A stretch of 18,909 nt of DNA from Deltaproteobacteria bacterium (GTDB lineage Bacteria > Myxococcota > Polyangia > Polyangiales > B10-G4). Under the pieces are notes generated by a model that saw nothing but the letters and a program-made list of their open reading frames with translations, ran no database searches and had not been told where the DNA came from. A program made the translations under genes and the position numbers. Where the stretch lies: contig JAFDCW010000010.1 of NCBI GenBank assembly GCA_019312705.1, forward strand, positions 1 to 18,909, in the 5' to 3' direction. Below, one piece after another: positions 1 to 6,905 of the stretch. Each line of letters begins with the position of its first letter. Within the stretch, counting starts at the first letter, position 1.

Positions 1-660
1 TATGCGCAATACGGTCTCTCGAAGCGCGACCGGATCCGCGCCGGGGCCGTGCTAGCGGTGCGCAATCTCGCGGGCCGCCTCGGCGCGGTCTTCGGGGTCA
101 CCGAGTTCGAACTCTACGTGCACGAGGCGAATGTGCCCGACGTGTCGATAGAGCTCGCGAGCCCGCCGGCGATCATGGTGCCCGCCTGGGCCACATCCCT
201 CCCGACAGCCGAGCTGGCGTTGATGCTGGCCCGCCCCCTCGCCCATATCGCCCGGGAGACTCACGCGGTGATGCGTATCCCTGCCGCGGAACTCGGCGCA
301 TTGCTCGAGGCGGCGACGCACGCCCACGTGCCTGGCTATGGCAACGGGGCAGACCTGGAAGATCGCAGTCGCCAGGTGAGCAAAGCCATCCCGCGCCGGA
401 GTCGCCGGCTGGTCGAGGAGGCCGCGAGTCGCTATGCGTCGACGACCGCCCCGGACGTGCCGCGATGGGTCGCCGACGTCGAACTCACCGCCGCCCGGGC
501 CGCCCTCCTGGTCTGCGACGACATCGCTGGCGCAGCGCAGGTCCTCGGGAGGACTCGGGGCGAAAAGCCCGGCGGCGACAACACCGTCACCCACCTCCTT
601 CGCTTCTGGGCCTCCGACACGTCGATGCGCTTCCGCCGAGCTCTGCGCCAGGGCGGGTGA
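1..660 (+). CDS. C-terminal end of TPR-family protein with degenerate M48-like domain (5' partial)
   Basis: The frame is open to the left edge (Tyr-Ala-Gln-Tyr... from base 1), so the GTG at 49 is probably internal and only the last 219 residues are seen. The segment matches, from memory, the C-terminal part of large myxobacterial tetratricopeptide-repeat proteins: a strand ending in FELYVHEAN, a stretch with a PPAIMVPAW core, a helix LPTAELALMLARPLAHIARE, then VELTAARAALLVCDD, and a final LLRFWASDTSMRFRRAL. The two helices sit where an M48 metallopeptidase has HExxH and the ELxADR third ligand, but the zinc ligands are not intact (LARPLAHI instead of HExxH; ELTAAR), so catalysis is unlikely. 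Role unknown; probably a scaffold or binding protein. TPR repeats would lie upstream, outside the window. Family placement is moderately sure, function is not. Confidence 0.65.
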   Translation, partial: YAQYGLSKRDRIRAGAVLAVRNLAGRLGAVFGVTEFELYVHEANVPDVSIELASPPAIMVPAWATSLPTAELALMLARPLAHIARETHAVMRIPAAELGALLEAATHAHVPGYGNGADLEDRSRQVSKAIPRRSRRLVEEAASRYASTTAPDVPRWVADVELTAARAALLVCDDIAGAAQVLGRTRGEKPGGDNTVTHLLRFWASDTSMRFRRALRQGG

Positions 661-814
661 AGCGCCCCTTTCGAAGTCGGAGGCATTGATTCGGGACAGG
701 CGATGCGCCAGCCGTGGCGAGGCGCCTAGCCGGCTGGATCACCATCCGGTGACCAGAAGGCGAATGGTTTCGTGGATCGGGACGTGGGCATGGGATTCGC
801 AGTGTGGTCGCACC

Positions 815-819
815 GGAGG
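815..819 (+). promoter_or_regulatory. ribosome binding site (GGAGG)
   Basis: GGAGG lies 8 bases before the ATG at 828. It decides the start of the cysteine-rich lipoprotein gene over the in-frame GTG at 804, which has no such site and would place eight extra residues before the signal peptide. Confidence 0.75.
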
Positions 820-827
820 CCCCTGAC

Positions 828-1703
828 ATGAGTAAGACTGTTTTGGCGACGATCGCCGTATTGGCATTCAGCATGGCGTTCGGCTGCGACTCTGGAAGCA
901 GCTCGACGACTGACAGCGGCCGCTCCGATGGCGGCTCGGGGACGGATGGCGGTGACGGAAGCACGCGCCCCCCACCCGATGTGGGCCCCATTCCTCCTGG
1001 CTTCCTATGCACCGACGAATGCAGCTTCCCTGCCGATGACGAGTGCGACGACGGCGGCCCCGACTCCCTCAACTCGGCGTGTGACTACGGCACCGACTGT
1101 ACCGACTGCGGGCCCCGTGACCCCGCGCTCTGCACGCCCGACTGCGCCGATGGCGCCGCGTGTGGCAGCGACGGCTGCGGCGGGAGCTGCGGCGAGTGCG
1201 CGGCTGGCTCGATGTGTAGCGGAAGCAGCTGCACCGTCTGCGGCTGCGACGCCATCGGCTGCGGCATGGACGCCTGCGGCACGACCGACTGCGGGACGTG
1301 TGACGGCGGGGCGGAGTGTTACCAGGAGCAGTGCCGGACCCCGGACTGCGCCGGCCGCACCTGCGGCCGCGACGGCGCCGGTGGTCAGTGCGGCGACATG
1401 GAGGGCATGTGCCCGGAAATGCAGTACTGCACCGAGGGCAGCTGCGAAGCCTGTTCTTGCGACGGTCGCGTGTGTGGGACCATCTGCGGCACGGCCTGCG
1501 GCTCCATGGAGGGCATGTGCCCCGGGGAAGAGCTGTGCGACAACCTCACCGGCCAGTGCTCGGCGACGCCCGACGCCACGTGCAACAACACCTGCCGAAC
1601 CGCTGGCGATGGCGAGTGCGATGACGGCCGCGACGGTGCGCACTACAGCTTGTGCGAGCTCGGAAGCGACTGCGCGGACTGCGGCGCCGCACCGGGGAGC
1701 TGA
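828..1703 (+). CDS. cysteine-rich lipoprotein with two terminal LNR-like modules
   Basis: A 291-residue exported protein. It starts with a short basic/hydrophobic signal and a probable lipobox AFGC with Cys20, then a Ser/Gly/Asp linker (about residues 21-50). Residues 61-95 and 252-286 are two copies of the same 35-residue module with identical spacing: C-x3-C-x4-D-x-E-C-D-D-G-x8-C-x2-G-x-D-C-x-D-C-G. This resembles acidic, Ca-binding Lin12/Notch-type repeats in layout. Between them lie shorter Cys repeats (CGSDGCGGSCGEC; two GxMEGMCP units, at about residues 187-193 and 226-232). The many Cys imply a disulfide-bonded protein on the outer membrane or cell surface. Such proteins are common in myxobacteria; role unknown. 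Start is set by the GGAGG at 815. Transcription probably ends at the hairpins just downstream. Confidence 0.85.
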   Translation: MSKTVLATIAVLAFSMAFGCDSGSSSTTDSGRSDGGSGTDGGDGSTRPPPDVGPIPPGFLCTDECSFPADDECDDGGPDSLNSACDYGTDCTDCGPRDPALCTPDCADGAACGSDGCGGSCGECAAGSMCSGSSCTVCGCDAIGCGMDACGTTDCGTCDGGAECYQEQCRTPDCAGRTCGRDGAGGQCGDMEGMCPEMQYCTEGSCEACSCDGRVCGTICGTACGSMEGMCPGEELCDNLTGQCSATPDATCNNTCRTAGDGECDDGRDGAHYSLCELGSDCADCGAAPGS

Positions 1704-1716
1704 GCAGACCAAACAT

Positions 1717-1740
1717 GGGCCGGGGCGACAGCCCCGGTCC
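1717..1740 (+). repeat. hairpin 1 of a tandem hairpin pair
   Basis: A 10-bp stem (1717-1726 with 1731-1740, one G-T pair) closes a GACA loop, 13 bases after the lipoprotein stop. It matches the next hairpin (1751-1774) at 20 of 24 positions. All four differences keep pairing, including one G-C to C-G double change. It has no T-run of its own, so it may be a duplicated terminator stem that adds stability or blocks 3' exonuclease. Confidence 0.6.
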
Positions 1741-1749
1741 GCGATCTTC

Positions 1750-1779
1750 GGGGCCGCGGCGACAGTCGCGGCCCTTTTT
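1750..1779 (+). terminator. intrinsic (Rho-independent) terminator
   Basis: Perfect 8-bp stem GGGCCGCG (1751-1758) / CGCGGCCC (1767-1774) with an 8-base loop, followed directly by TTTTT (1775-1779). It lies 47 bases after the cysteine-rich lipoprotein stop and 50 bases before the next gene, so it most likely separates these two transcription units. Confidence 0.85.
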
Positions 1780-1829
1780 CGTTCAAAGGACTGACACCGG
1801 GGGCAGGAGGGCGTTAGTAAGGGCCGGGG

Positions 1830-4085
1830 ATGAACTGGCGCGGCTCAGTAGCGGTGGTCGTGGCGCTCGCATTGGCGGGCCCGGTGGCCGCCCAGGAACG
1901 GCCCGAGGAAACGGGCGAAGAGGGTGAAGACCCGGCCACCCGCGCCCCATCGACCCGCTCGATCGCAGCCACCGCCCGAGGCCGAGCCGTGATTCGCGTC
2001 GACGGGCGACTCGACGAGGCGGTTTGGGGCGACGCCGAGGTGGGCCAGAATTTCGTCGAGCGCTCCCCCGACCCCAGGGCAGACCCGCCCGTCGATACCC
2101 GCTTCCGGGTGCTCTTCGATGACGATGCGATCTACGTCGGCCTCGAGATGATGCTGCTCCCGGGCGAGGACGTCCGCGCCCTCGAGCTCCGCCGGGACAA
2201 CTTTCGCATCTACTCCGATGACGCCGTGACGCTGAAGTTCGACGTCGCCCACGATCATCGCAATACGGTGGGCTTCGCTGTGACCCCGGCGAATACTCAG
2301 CTCGACTACGTCGCCGTCGATAACGGGCGCACCTTCCGCGGCGAGTACGACGCGGTTTGGGAGTCGGCGACCAAGGTCTTGAACGACCGCTGGGTCGCCG
2401 AGCTGCGCATCCCTCTGCCCGCCCTCGGCATCCCGGCCGGGGAGTCCCATCGGGTCGTCGGCTTCAACGTCACCCGAGACCACAACGAGCGTTTTGCGAC
2501 CGACGATTGGTCGCACCTCCCCCCGGAGTTCGGCGCGGTGAGCGCTCTGAACTACGGCGAGCTGACCGGCCTCGAGCTCGAGGGGGGCCAGCCCTTCACC
2601 GCCATCCCCTACGTGCTCTTCGGGTGGGAGACCCCGGACCCCGGGGCTCCCGTCGAACAAAACGCTCGGGCCCGTGCCTGTGGCGACGTGCGCATGCGAT
2701 TCAGCGACGACATCTGGTCCGAGGTGACCGTCCTCACCGACTTCTCCCAAGTCGACATCGACAACCAGGCCATCAACCTCAACCGCTTCCCGCTCTTCTT
2801 CCCCGAACAACGCCCGTTCTTCATCAACGGCCTCGACATCTTCGAGTTTGGCGAGGCCCAGAGCTCGCAGCTCTTCTTTTCGCGGCGCATCGGCCTCGAC
2901 GACGACGGTGAGGAGGTCCCCATGTGGGGCGGCGCCAAGGTCTACGGCCACGCCGGCGCCTTCGGCTTCGGCATCCTCGACGTGATGACGGGGGACCCAA
3001 ACACCAACTGGGGCGTCGCCCGCCTCCGGGGAAACGTCGGGGAGGCGGGATACATCGGCGTGATGGCGACCGCGCGGAACAACCTCGAAGGCCTCCCCGC
3101 CGGCGCCGCCCCCGACGAGCGCACCGAGGGCTACGCTCTGGGCGTCGATAGCACCCTGCGCTTCCTCGACGAAGAGAGGCTCGAGTTCACCGGCTCCGCC
3201 TCGGCGACGGACGACGCGGTGCGCGAGGGCTCGGACTTCGTGGACCATTTTTCGGGCACCGCGCGCCTCCGATACCGCGGCCACAACGTTCGCCCCGAAG
3301 CCTCGTTCCTCTTCGTCGGCGACGACTACGATCCGGAGTTAGGTTTCGTATTTCGCCGCGGCATCGCCCAGCCCCGGGCCGAGATGGCTTATGTGGCGTT
3401 CCCCGACGCCATGGGGCTCCGGGACGTACGCCTGGCGGCGGCGGGGCGACTGCGGCGCACGTCGGATTTTCGGACGGATCTCGGCGGCGACGCCACGGTT
3501 TCCCTCGACGTGAACTGGCCCGCCTGGGGCTTCGACCTCGCCGGCGGCTACGAAGCCGACGTGGTGGAGCCCGGAGACGAGTTCGACCTCCTGGACCTCA
3601 TTCCCATCGAGGCCGGGCGCTACGAAGGGGTATTTGCCGAGTACGGCATCTACGCCAGCTCGCGCCTCAACCCAAACGCCTCGTTCCGCTACCGCGCGAC
3701 CAGCGCCTTCTTCGGCGGGGTGCGCCAATCCTTCACCCTCGACGGCGGCGCATCCTTCGGTCCGCATTTTCGTCTCGCCGGAACCGTCGTCCAGAGCTTC
3801 ATCACCATCCCAGGCTATGACGGTGAAAAGGCGCTCACGGTAAACGCCCGTACTACCGTCGCGCCGTCGACCCTCCTCGCCTTCGATTGGATCGTGCAGC
3901 TCAACGACCAGCGACGGGAGACCACGAGCCTCTTGCGCATGCGATGGCGGTATCTGCCCGGCTCGGACATCTTCTTCGTCTACCGCCACGACGTGCCCTA
4001 CGACTGCTACGGCGAGAGCGCCCCCTGTGAGACAGCGGTCGCCCTCACGCTGAAAGCAAGCTACCGCTTCGACGCGCTGCTGTAG
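1830..4085 (+). CDS. DUF5916 outer-membrane protein with N-terminal CBM9-like domain
   Basis: A 751-residue protein with a Sec signal peptide (hydrophobic core, likely cut after V-A-A at residue 21). Residues about 50-245 look like a family 9 carbohydrate-binding-type fold: VDGRLDEAVW at 57-66, then DTRFRVLFDDDAIYVGLEM, as in xylanase-type CBM9. From about residue 250 on is the DUF5916 barrel region with its signature FFPEQRPFF (323-331), LFFSRRIGL and PMWGGAKVYG, followed by alternating aromatic/hydrophobic strands to an ASYRFDALL end, as expected of an outer-membrane beta barrel. Length is normal for the family. The family is widespread and without assigned biochemistry; glycan or peptide handling at the surface is a guess. 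The ATG at 1830 is the first start after an in-frame TAA at 1818; the AGGAGG at 1805 is too far (19 bases) to be its obvious ribosome site. Confidence 0.88.
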   Translation: MNWRGSVAVVVALALAGPVAAQERPEETGEEGEDPATRAPSTRSIAATARGRAVIRVDGRLDEAVWGDAEVGQNFVERSPDPRADPPVDTRFRVLFDDDAIYVGLEMMLLPGEDVRALELRRDNFRIYSDDAVTLKFDVAHDHRNTVGFAVTPANTQLDYVAVDNGRTFRGEYDAVWESATKVLNDRWVAELRIPLPALGIPAGESHRVVGFNVTRDHNERFATDDWSHLPPEFGAVSALNYGELTGLELEGGQPFTAIPYVLFGWETPDPGAPVEQNARARACGDVRMRFSDDIWSEVTVLTDFSQVDIDNQAINLNRFPLFFPEQRPFFINGLDIFEFGEAQSSQLFFSRRIGLDDDGEEVPMWGGAKVYGHAGAFGFGILDVMTGDPNTNWGVARLRGNVGEAGYIGVMATARNNLEGLPAGAAPDERTEGYALGVDSTLRFLDEERLEFTGSASATDDAVREGSDFVDHFSGTARLRYRGHNVRPEASFLFVGDDYDPELGFVFRRGIAQPRAEMAYVAFPDAMGLRDVRLAAAGRLRRTSDFRTDLGGDATVSLDVNWPAWGFDLAGGYEADVVEPGDEFDLLDLIPIEAGRYEGVFAEYGIYASSRLNPNASFRYRATSAFFGGVRQSFTLDGGASFGPHFRLAGTVVQSFITIPGYDGEKALTVNARTTVAPSTLLAFDWIVQLNDQRRETTSLLRMRWRYLPGSDIFFVYRHDVPYDCYGESAPCETAVALTLKASYRFDALL

Positions 4086-4086
4086 T

Positions 4087-4100
4087 GCGGCACGAGCCGC
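4087..4100. terminator. possible bidirectional hairpin between convergent genes
   Basis: GCGGC (4087-4091) and GCCGC (4096-4100) pair around an ACGA loop. It fills the 17-base gap between two converging stop codons. With no T-run on either side it is only a weak terminator candidate. Confidence 0.25.
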
Positions 4101-4102
4101 CG

Positions 4103-4792
4103 TCAGCGCGACATGTACCAGCCGAGGGTGATGCTCATCTGGTTGATGACGTAGTCGAAGGACTCCACGACCGGCGCTCCGGCAACGAACGACGTGTGCT
4201 CGAAGGCGCCCAGGTGCTCCCGGTGAATCCACCCGATCTCGACCAGGGCTCCGAAGCCGGGCATGAGCTCGCCGCGCACGCCGAAACGCGCATAGGCGGT
4301 CCAACCCATGTCGCCGGCGCCGGCAATCCTCAGGCCGTAGGCATTCGGGTCGTTGGGGTCGTAGTCCATGAACGCTGGGCCCCCACCGCCGATGAAGTAG
4401 TACTCTGAGAGGCCGCCGGCGAGGCGGAAGCGCACTCGCAAGAAGCCGTTCGTTCCGGCGATCAGGTGCCGCCCTTCGAAGGCCACCGCTTGCGGAGTGT
4501 CGCCGATGATGAGCGTCGGGCCTTCTCCCGGGCGGAAGTAGTTGGCGCTGCCCTCGACGCCGAGGCCTATCCACTCGCTCAGGAGCAGCTCGACGCGCAG
4601 CGAGGCCCCAACGGTCGCGTTGCTGCCCATCTTGAGGTCGTTCCCGGAGAGGAGGATTTCCCCGAAGTAGGCCTGCTCGAGGAGGATCGTCGCCAGGAAG
4701 AGCTCGTCGCCGACGTCGGCCTCGGCGACGGGCGGTGAGGCACCGAAAGTTGCGATGAGAGTCAGGCAGCAGATGGCGGCGGAGTGGCGCAC
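4103..4792 (-). CDS. small outer-membrane beta-barrel-like protein
   Basis: A 229-residue protein of no recognised named family. From the GTG at 4792 it begins MRHSAAICCLTLIATFG, a good Sec signal peptide, probably cut near V-A-E-A. The mature part alternates hydrophobic and polar residues in 8-10 residue stretches rich in Gly and aromatics (LRVELLLSEWIGLGVEGSA; SEYYFIGGGGPAFMDY; MSITLGWYMSR at the C-terminus), the pattern of an 8-10 strand outer-membrane barrel. A longer form from the TTG at 4813 would add seven residues before the signal; GGAG at 4811-4808 fits neither start well. The gene overlaps the end of the upstream minus-strand gene by 31 bases, so the two are probably co-transcribed. 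Function unknown. Confidence 0.7.
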   Translation of the reverse strand: MRHSAAICCLTLIATFGASPPVAEADVGDELFLATILLEQAYFGEILLSGNDLKMGSNATVGASLRVELLLSEWIGLGVEGSANYFRPGEGPTLIIGDTPQAVAFEGRHLIAGTNGFLRVRFRLAGGLSEYYFIGGGGPAFMDYDPNDPNAYGLRIAGAGDMGWTAYARFGVRGELMPGFGALVEIGWIHREHLGAFEHTSFVAGAPVVESFDYVINQMSITLGWYMSR

Positions 4793-5487
4793 GACGGGGC
4801 CATCGTACTCCAATTTGCTCGCATGCTCGCGAGTTCGCAGGCGACGTCGACGGCGGGCACGGCGGCCCGGACAAAGCGGCCCTCGCCGGCGCCCAGGCGG
4901 TAACCAGCGTCGGCGGCGTGGCGCGCGTCGTCGACGGCCCCGGCGAGGGCGTCCCGGCGCCCATCAAGGCGGGCGACCTGGGCGCGGAGGGTCGAGACAT
5001 TGGCCCAGGTCTCCCCCTCGGCCCGGGCGGCCCGGGCGCGGCGCCGAGCTTGCTGGTAGACGGGGCCGCGGCCGTTGCCGCGGATGCTGAGCAACCCCGC
5101 CATGGTGCCGTCCTGGAAGTCGTCCCGGATCTGCCGAAATACCCGCCGCGCTCGGCGAAATGCCTCGGGGTCTTCTTTCGTAGCGGAGACGGCGCAGGCA
5201 GCGGCGACGGCAAAGGCCTCTGTGCGCTTCGGGTTTGCGGCGCGGCGGGCGAGCCACTGGGGCGGGCAACCCTCGAGGATGGCTGCGACCGCGACCGCGC
5301 GGTCGCAGCGCTCGACCAACTCTGGGCCCCGGGGCCCGGATCCCCCGGCAAGAGGCCGGAGTTCTTCGCCGAGGGCGACCGAAAGCAGACCCGTCATGAC
5401 GTCGGATAGCCCGGCGGCCTCTCGCCGCCACGATTGTCCGACATAACGGGTCCAGGAGAGGGGGGCGACACTTCTGCTTGCCTGCAT
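4762..5487 (-). CDS. hypothetical helical protein
   Basis: A 241-residue soluble-looking protein that I do not recognise. It has no signal peptide or membrane segment. It is rich in Ala/Arg/Glu and looks mainly helical, with a conserved-looking core (RVFRQIRDDFQDGTMAGLLS) followed by a likely coiled-coil stretch (QQARRRARAARAEGETWA). Codons carry the G/C-ending bias of the neighbours, which supports this frame over the overlapping plus-strand ones. The frame is open back to 5802, but that part is antisense to the methyltransferase gene. The ATG at 5487 is chosen because AAGGG sits a few bases upstream; ATGs at 5541 and 5397 are alternatives. The 3' end overlaps the barrel gene by 31 bases, suggesting one transcript. 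Confidence 0.55.
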   Translation of the reverse strand: MQASRSVAPLSWTRYVGQSWRREAAGLSDVMTGLLSVALGEELRPLAGGSGPRGPELVERCDRAVAVAAILEGCPPQWLARRAANPKRTEAFAVAAACAVSATKEDPEAFRRARRVFRQIRDDFQDGTMAGLLSIRGNGRGPVYQQARRRARAARAEGETWANVSTLRAQVARLDGRRDALAGAVDDARHAADAGYRLGAGEGRFVRAAVPAVDVACELASMRANWSTMAPSCATPPPSAA

Positions 5488-5539
5488 GGGGCCCTTATCG
5501 GGCGCCGGGACAACCAGTTGCGTGGCATCATCGTCGCCC

Positions 5540-6886
5540 ATGGCCACGCGGAACAAGACCCAGAGCCAGCTCATCGACCTCTTTCTGAGCATCGCCGGGA
5601 AGCTCGGCATCGAGAGCGACAAGGACATCGCGGCCCTCGCCGGGGTCAGCGTCGAGAACGTGGCCAACTGGCGGAGCGGGGTCGTCCAGCAGCTCAAGCC
5701 CCAGAAGCTCGCCGCCGTCAAACGCGGCCTCGCGACCCGCATCGAGGCCCTCCGGGCCCAGGCCGGCGAAGTATCCATCGACCCCGACCTCGGCCTCGTC
5801 ACCCTCGAAATCGAAACGGGCTCGGGTCCCTCATCGCTCCAGCGCCAGCTCCGAGACCGAATCCAATACGACTACCTCGGCCACCGCTTCCTCTACTTCG
5901 AGCCCCAGGGTGCCCTCGCCTGGGAGAACCTCATCCGCGCGGGCTACGAGCAAACGACGTGGCTACGCGGAGTCGAAGAGCGCGCCTCCGAATGGCTCGA
6001 CCCGACGCGGGACTCCCGGGGCCGAACCAAGGGCCCCATCGCCTCGGCCCTCGGCTTCGGTCCGAAGGGTCGGGTCCGCGGCCTCGACGTCATCAGCTTC
6101 GGCCCCGGGGAAGGCGGCAAGGAGGTCCGCCTCCTGCACCGCCTCCTCGACCTCGAGAAGACAAAGAACCAGACCCTTCCCTGGCTGACCCTCTGCCTCG
6201 CCGATGTCTCGATCGCCCTGCTCACCCGCGCCGCCCGCGATACACGGAAAGCCCTCGCCGAGCGGGGCGCGCTGCACGCCACGGTCATGGCGACCTGCGC
6301 CGATTTCGAAGAGGGGCCCCTCAGCTTCCTCGGCCGCATGCCCACGACTCGGCTGCCCAAGGAGGACGGCCTCCGGCTCGTGCTCATCCTCGGCAACGTC
6401 TTCGGCAACGTGCGCGACGAAGAGACCTTCCTCCGGGAGAAGGCTTTCAAGGTCCTGCGACAAGGCGACATGCTGTGGCTCGAGGTGGGCATCCGGCCGG
6501 ACTCCATCGAGACCGAACCCCTCTTCCGGCTCACCGACAGCGCCACGGAGGAGACCGCCGCCGAGGCCAACCGGCGGCTGCTTCTCGAAGGCCCGTACCG
6601 ACGCTGGGAGGCTGCCCGGGGTCGTAAACCGAGCGACCTCGAGATGCGGGTCTTCATCCGTGAAGACGACGACTCGAGCCGCGTCCCGGGGTCCCTCAAC
6701 TTCTGCCACGACCTGATCATCAAGGACGAGGGACGCACGGTCACCATGCTCTACAGCCGGCGCTACGCCCTCCCCGGCCTGACGAAGTGGCTCGAGGAGC
6801 AGGGGCTCGCCGTAGAGCGGGTGCACGAAGTCCGAGATACGAAGGACCGCCCCCGAGTCGCCCACCTGCTCTTGCGGAAGACCTGA
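5540..6886 (+). CDS. HTH-domain / EgtD-like SAM-dependent methyltransferase fusion
   Basis: A 448-residue cytoplasmic protein. Residues about 11-47 form a helix-turn-helix (DKDIAALAGVSVENVANWR). From about residue 85 on it resembles the histidine-specific methyltransferase superfamily (Methyltransf_33, EgtD-like): SAM motif I is FGPGEGGKE (from about 187), followed by LCLADVSIALLTRA (motif II acidic position), ATCADFEEGP, and the typical LVLILGNVFGN (280-290) plus LRQGDMLWLEVGI. The C-terminus (TMLYSRRYALPGLTKWLEEQGL) fits the family end. EgtD makes trimethylhistidine for ergothioneine, but at about 320 residues it has no HTH, and no other ergothioneine gene is nearby, so the substrate is open; DNA-guided or autoregulatory action is a guess. 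The ATG at 5540 is preferred over 5486 because the extra 18 residues look non-coding; neither start has a clear Shine-Dalgarno. It is divergent from the 5487 minus gene. Confidence 0.75.
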   Translation: MATRNKTQSQLIDLFLSIAGKLGIESDKDIAALAGVSVENVANWRSGVVQQLKPQKLAAVKRGLATRIEALRAQAGEVSIDPDLGLVTLEIETGSGPSSLQRQLRDRIQYDYLGHRFLYFEPQGALAWENLIRAGYEQTTWLRGVEERASEWLDPTRDSRGRTKGPIASALGFGPKGRVRGLDVISFGPGEGGKEVRLLHRLLDLEKTKNQTLPWLTLCLADVSIALLTRAARDTRKALAERGALHATVMATCADFEEGPLSFLGRMPTTRLPKEDGLRLVLILGNVFGNVRDEETFLREKAFKVLRQGDMLWLEVGIRPDSIETEPLFRLTDSATEETAAEANRRLLLEGPYRRWEAARGRKPSDLEMRVFIREDDDSSRVPGSLNFCHDLIIKDEGRTVTMLYSRRYALPGLTKWLEEQGLAVERVHEVRDTKDRPRVAHLLLRKT

Positions 6887-6905
6887 CGGAAGCGTTCGGG
6901 GGCCT

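Noticed and set aside
651..671. Hairpin at the first gene's stop as a terminator
   Set aside because: The stem is only 5 bp, overlaps the stop codon, and is followed by just CTTT; too weak to call.
661..827. Promoter or small gene in the 167-base gap before the first lipoprotein
   Set aside because: No convincing -35/-10 pair and no frame with a ribosome site or recognisable product was found.
1845..3284. 479-codon minus-strand open frame
   Set aside because: It is the mirror of the DUF5916 gene; Val/Glu/Gly/Asp-rich with no recognisable fold.
3339..5351. 670-codon minus-strand open frame
   Set aside because: It is antisense to the DUF5916 barrel and off-frame to two minus-strand genes; composition is Pro/Arg-rich with no domain.
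5434..6627. 397-codon plus-strand frame overlapping the methyltransferase
   Set aside because: It is an Arg/Pro-rich off-frame product; the overlapping frame has HTH and SAM-binding motifs.
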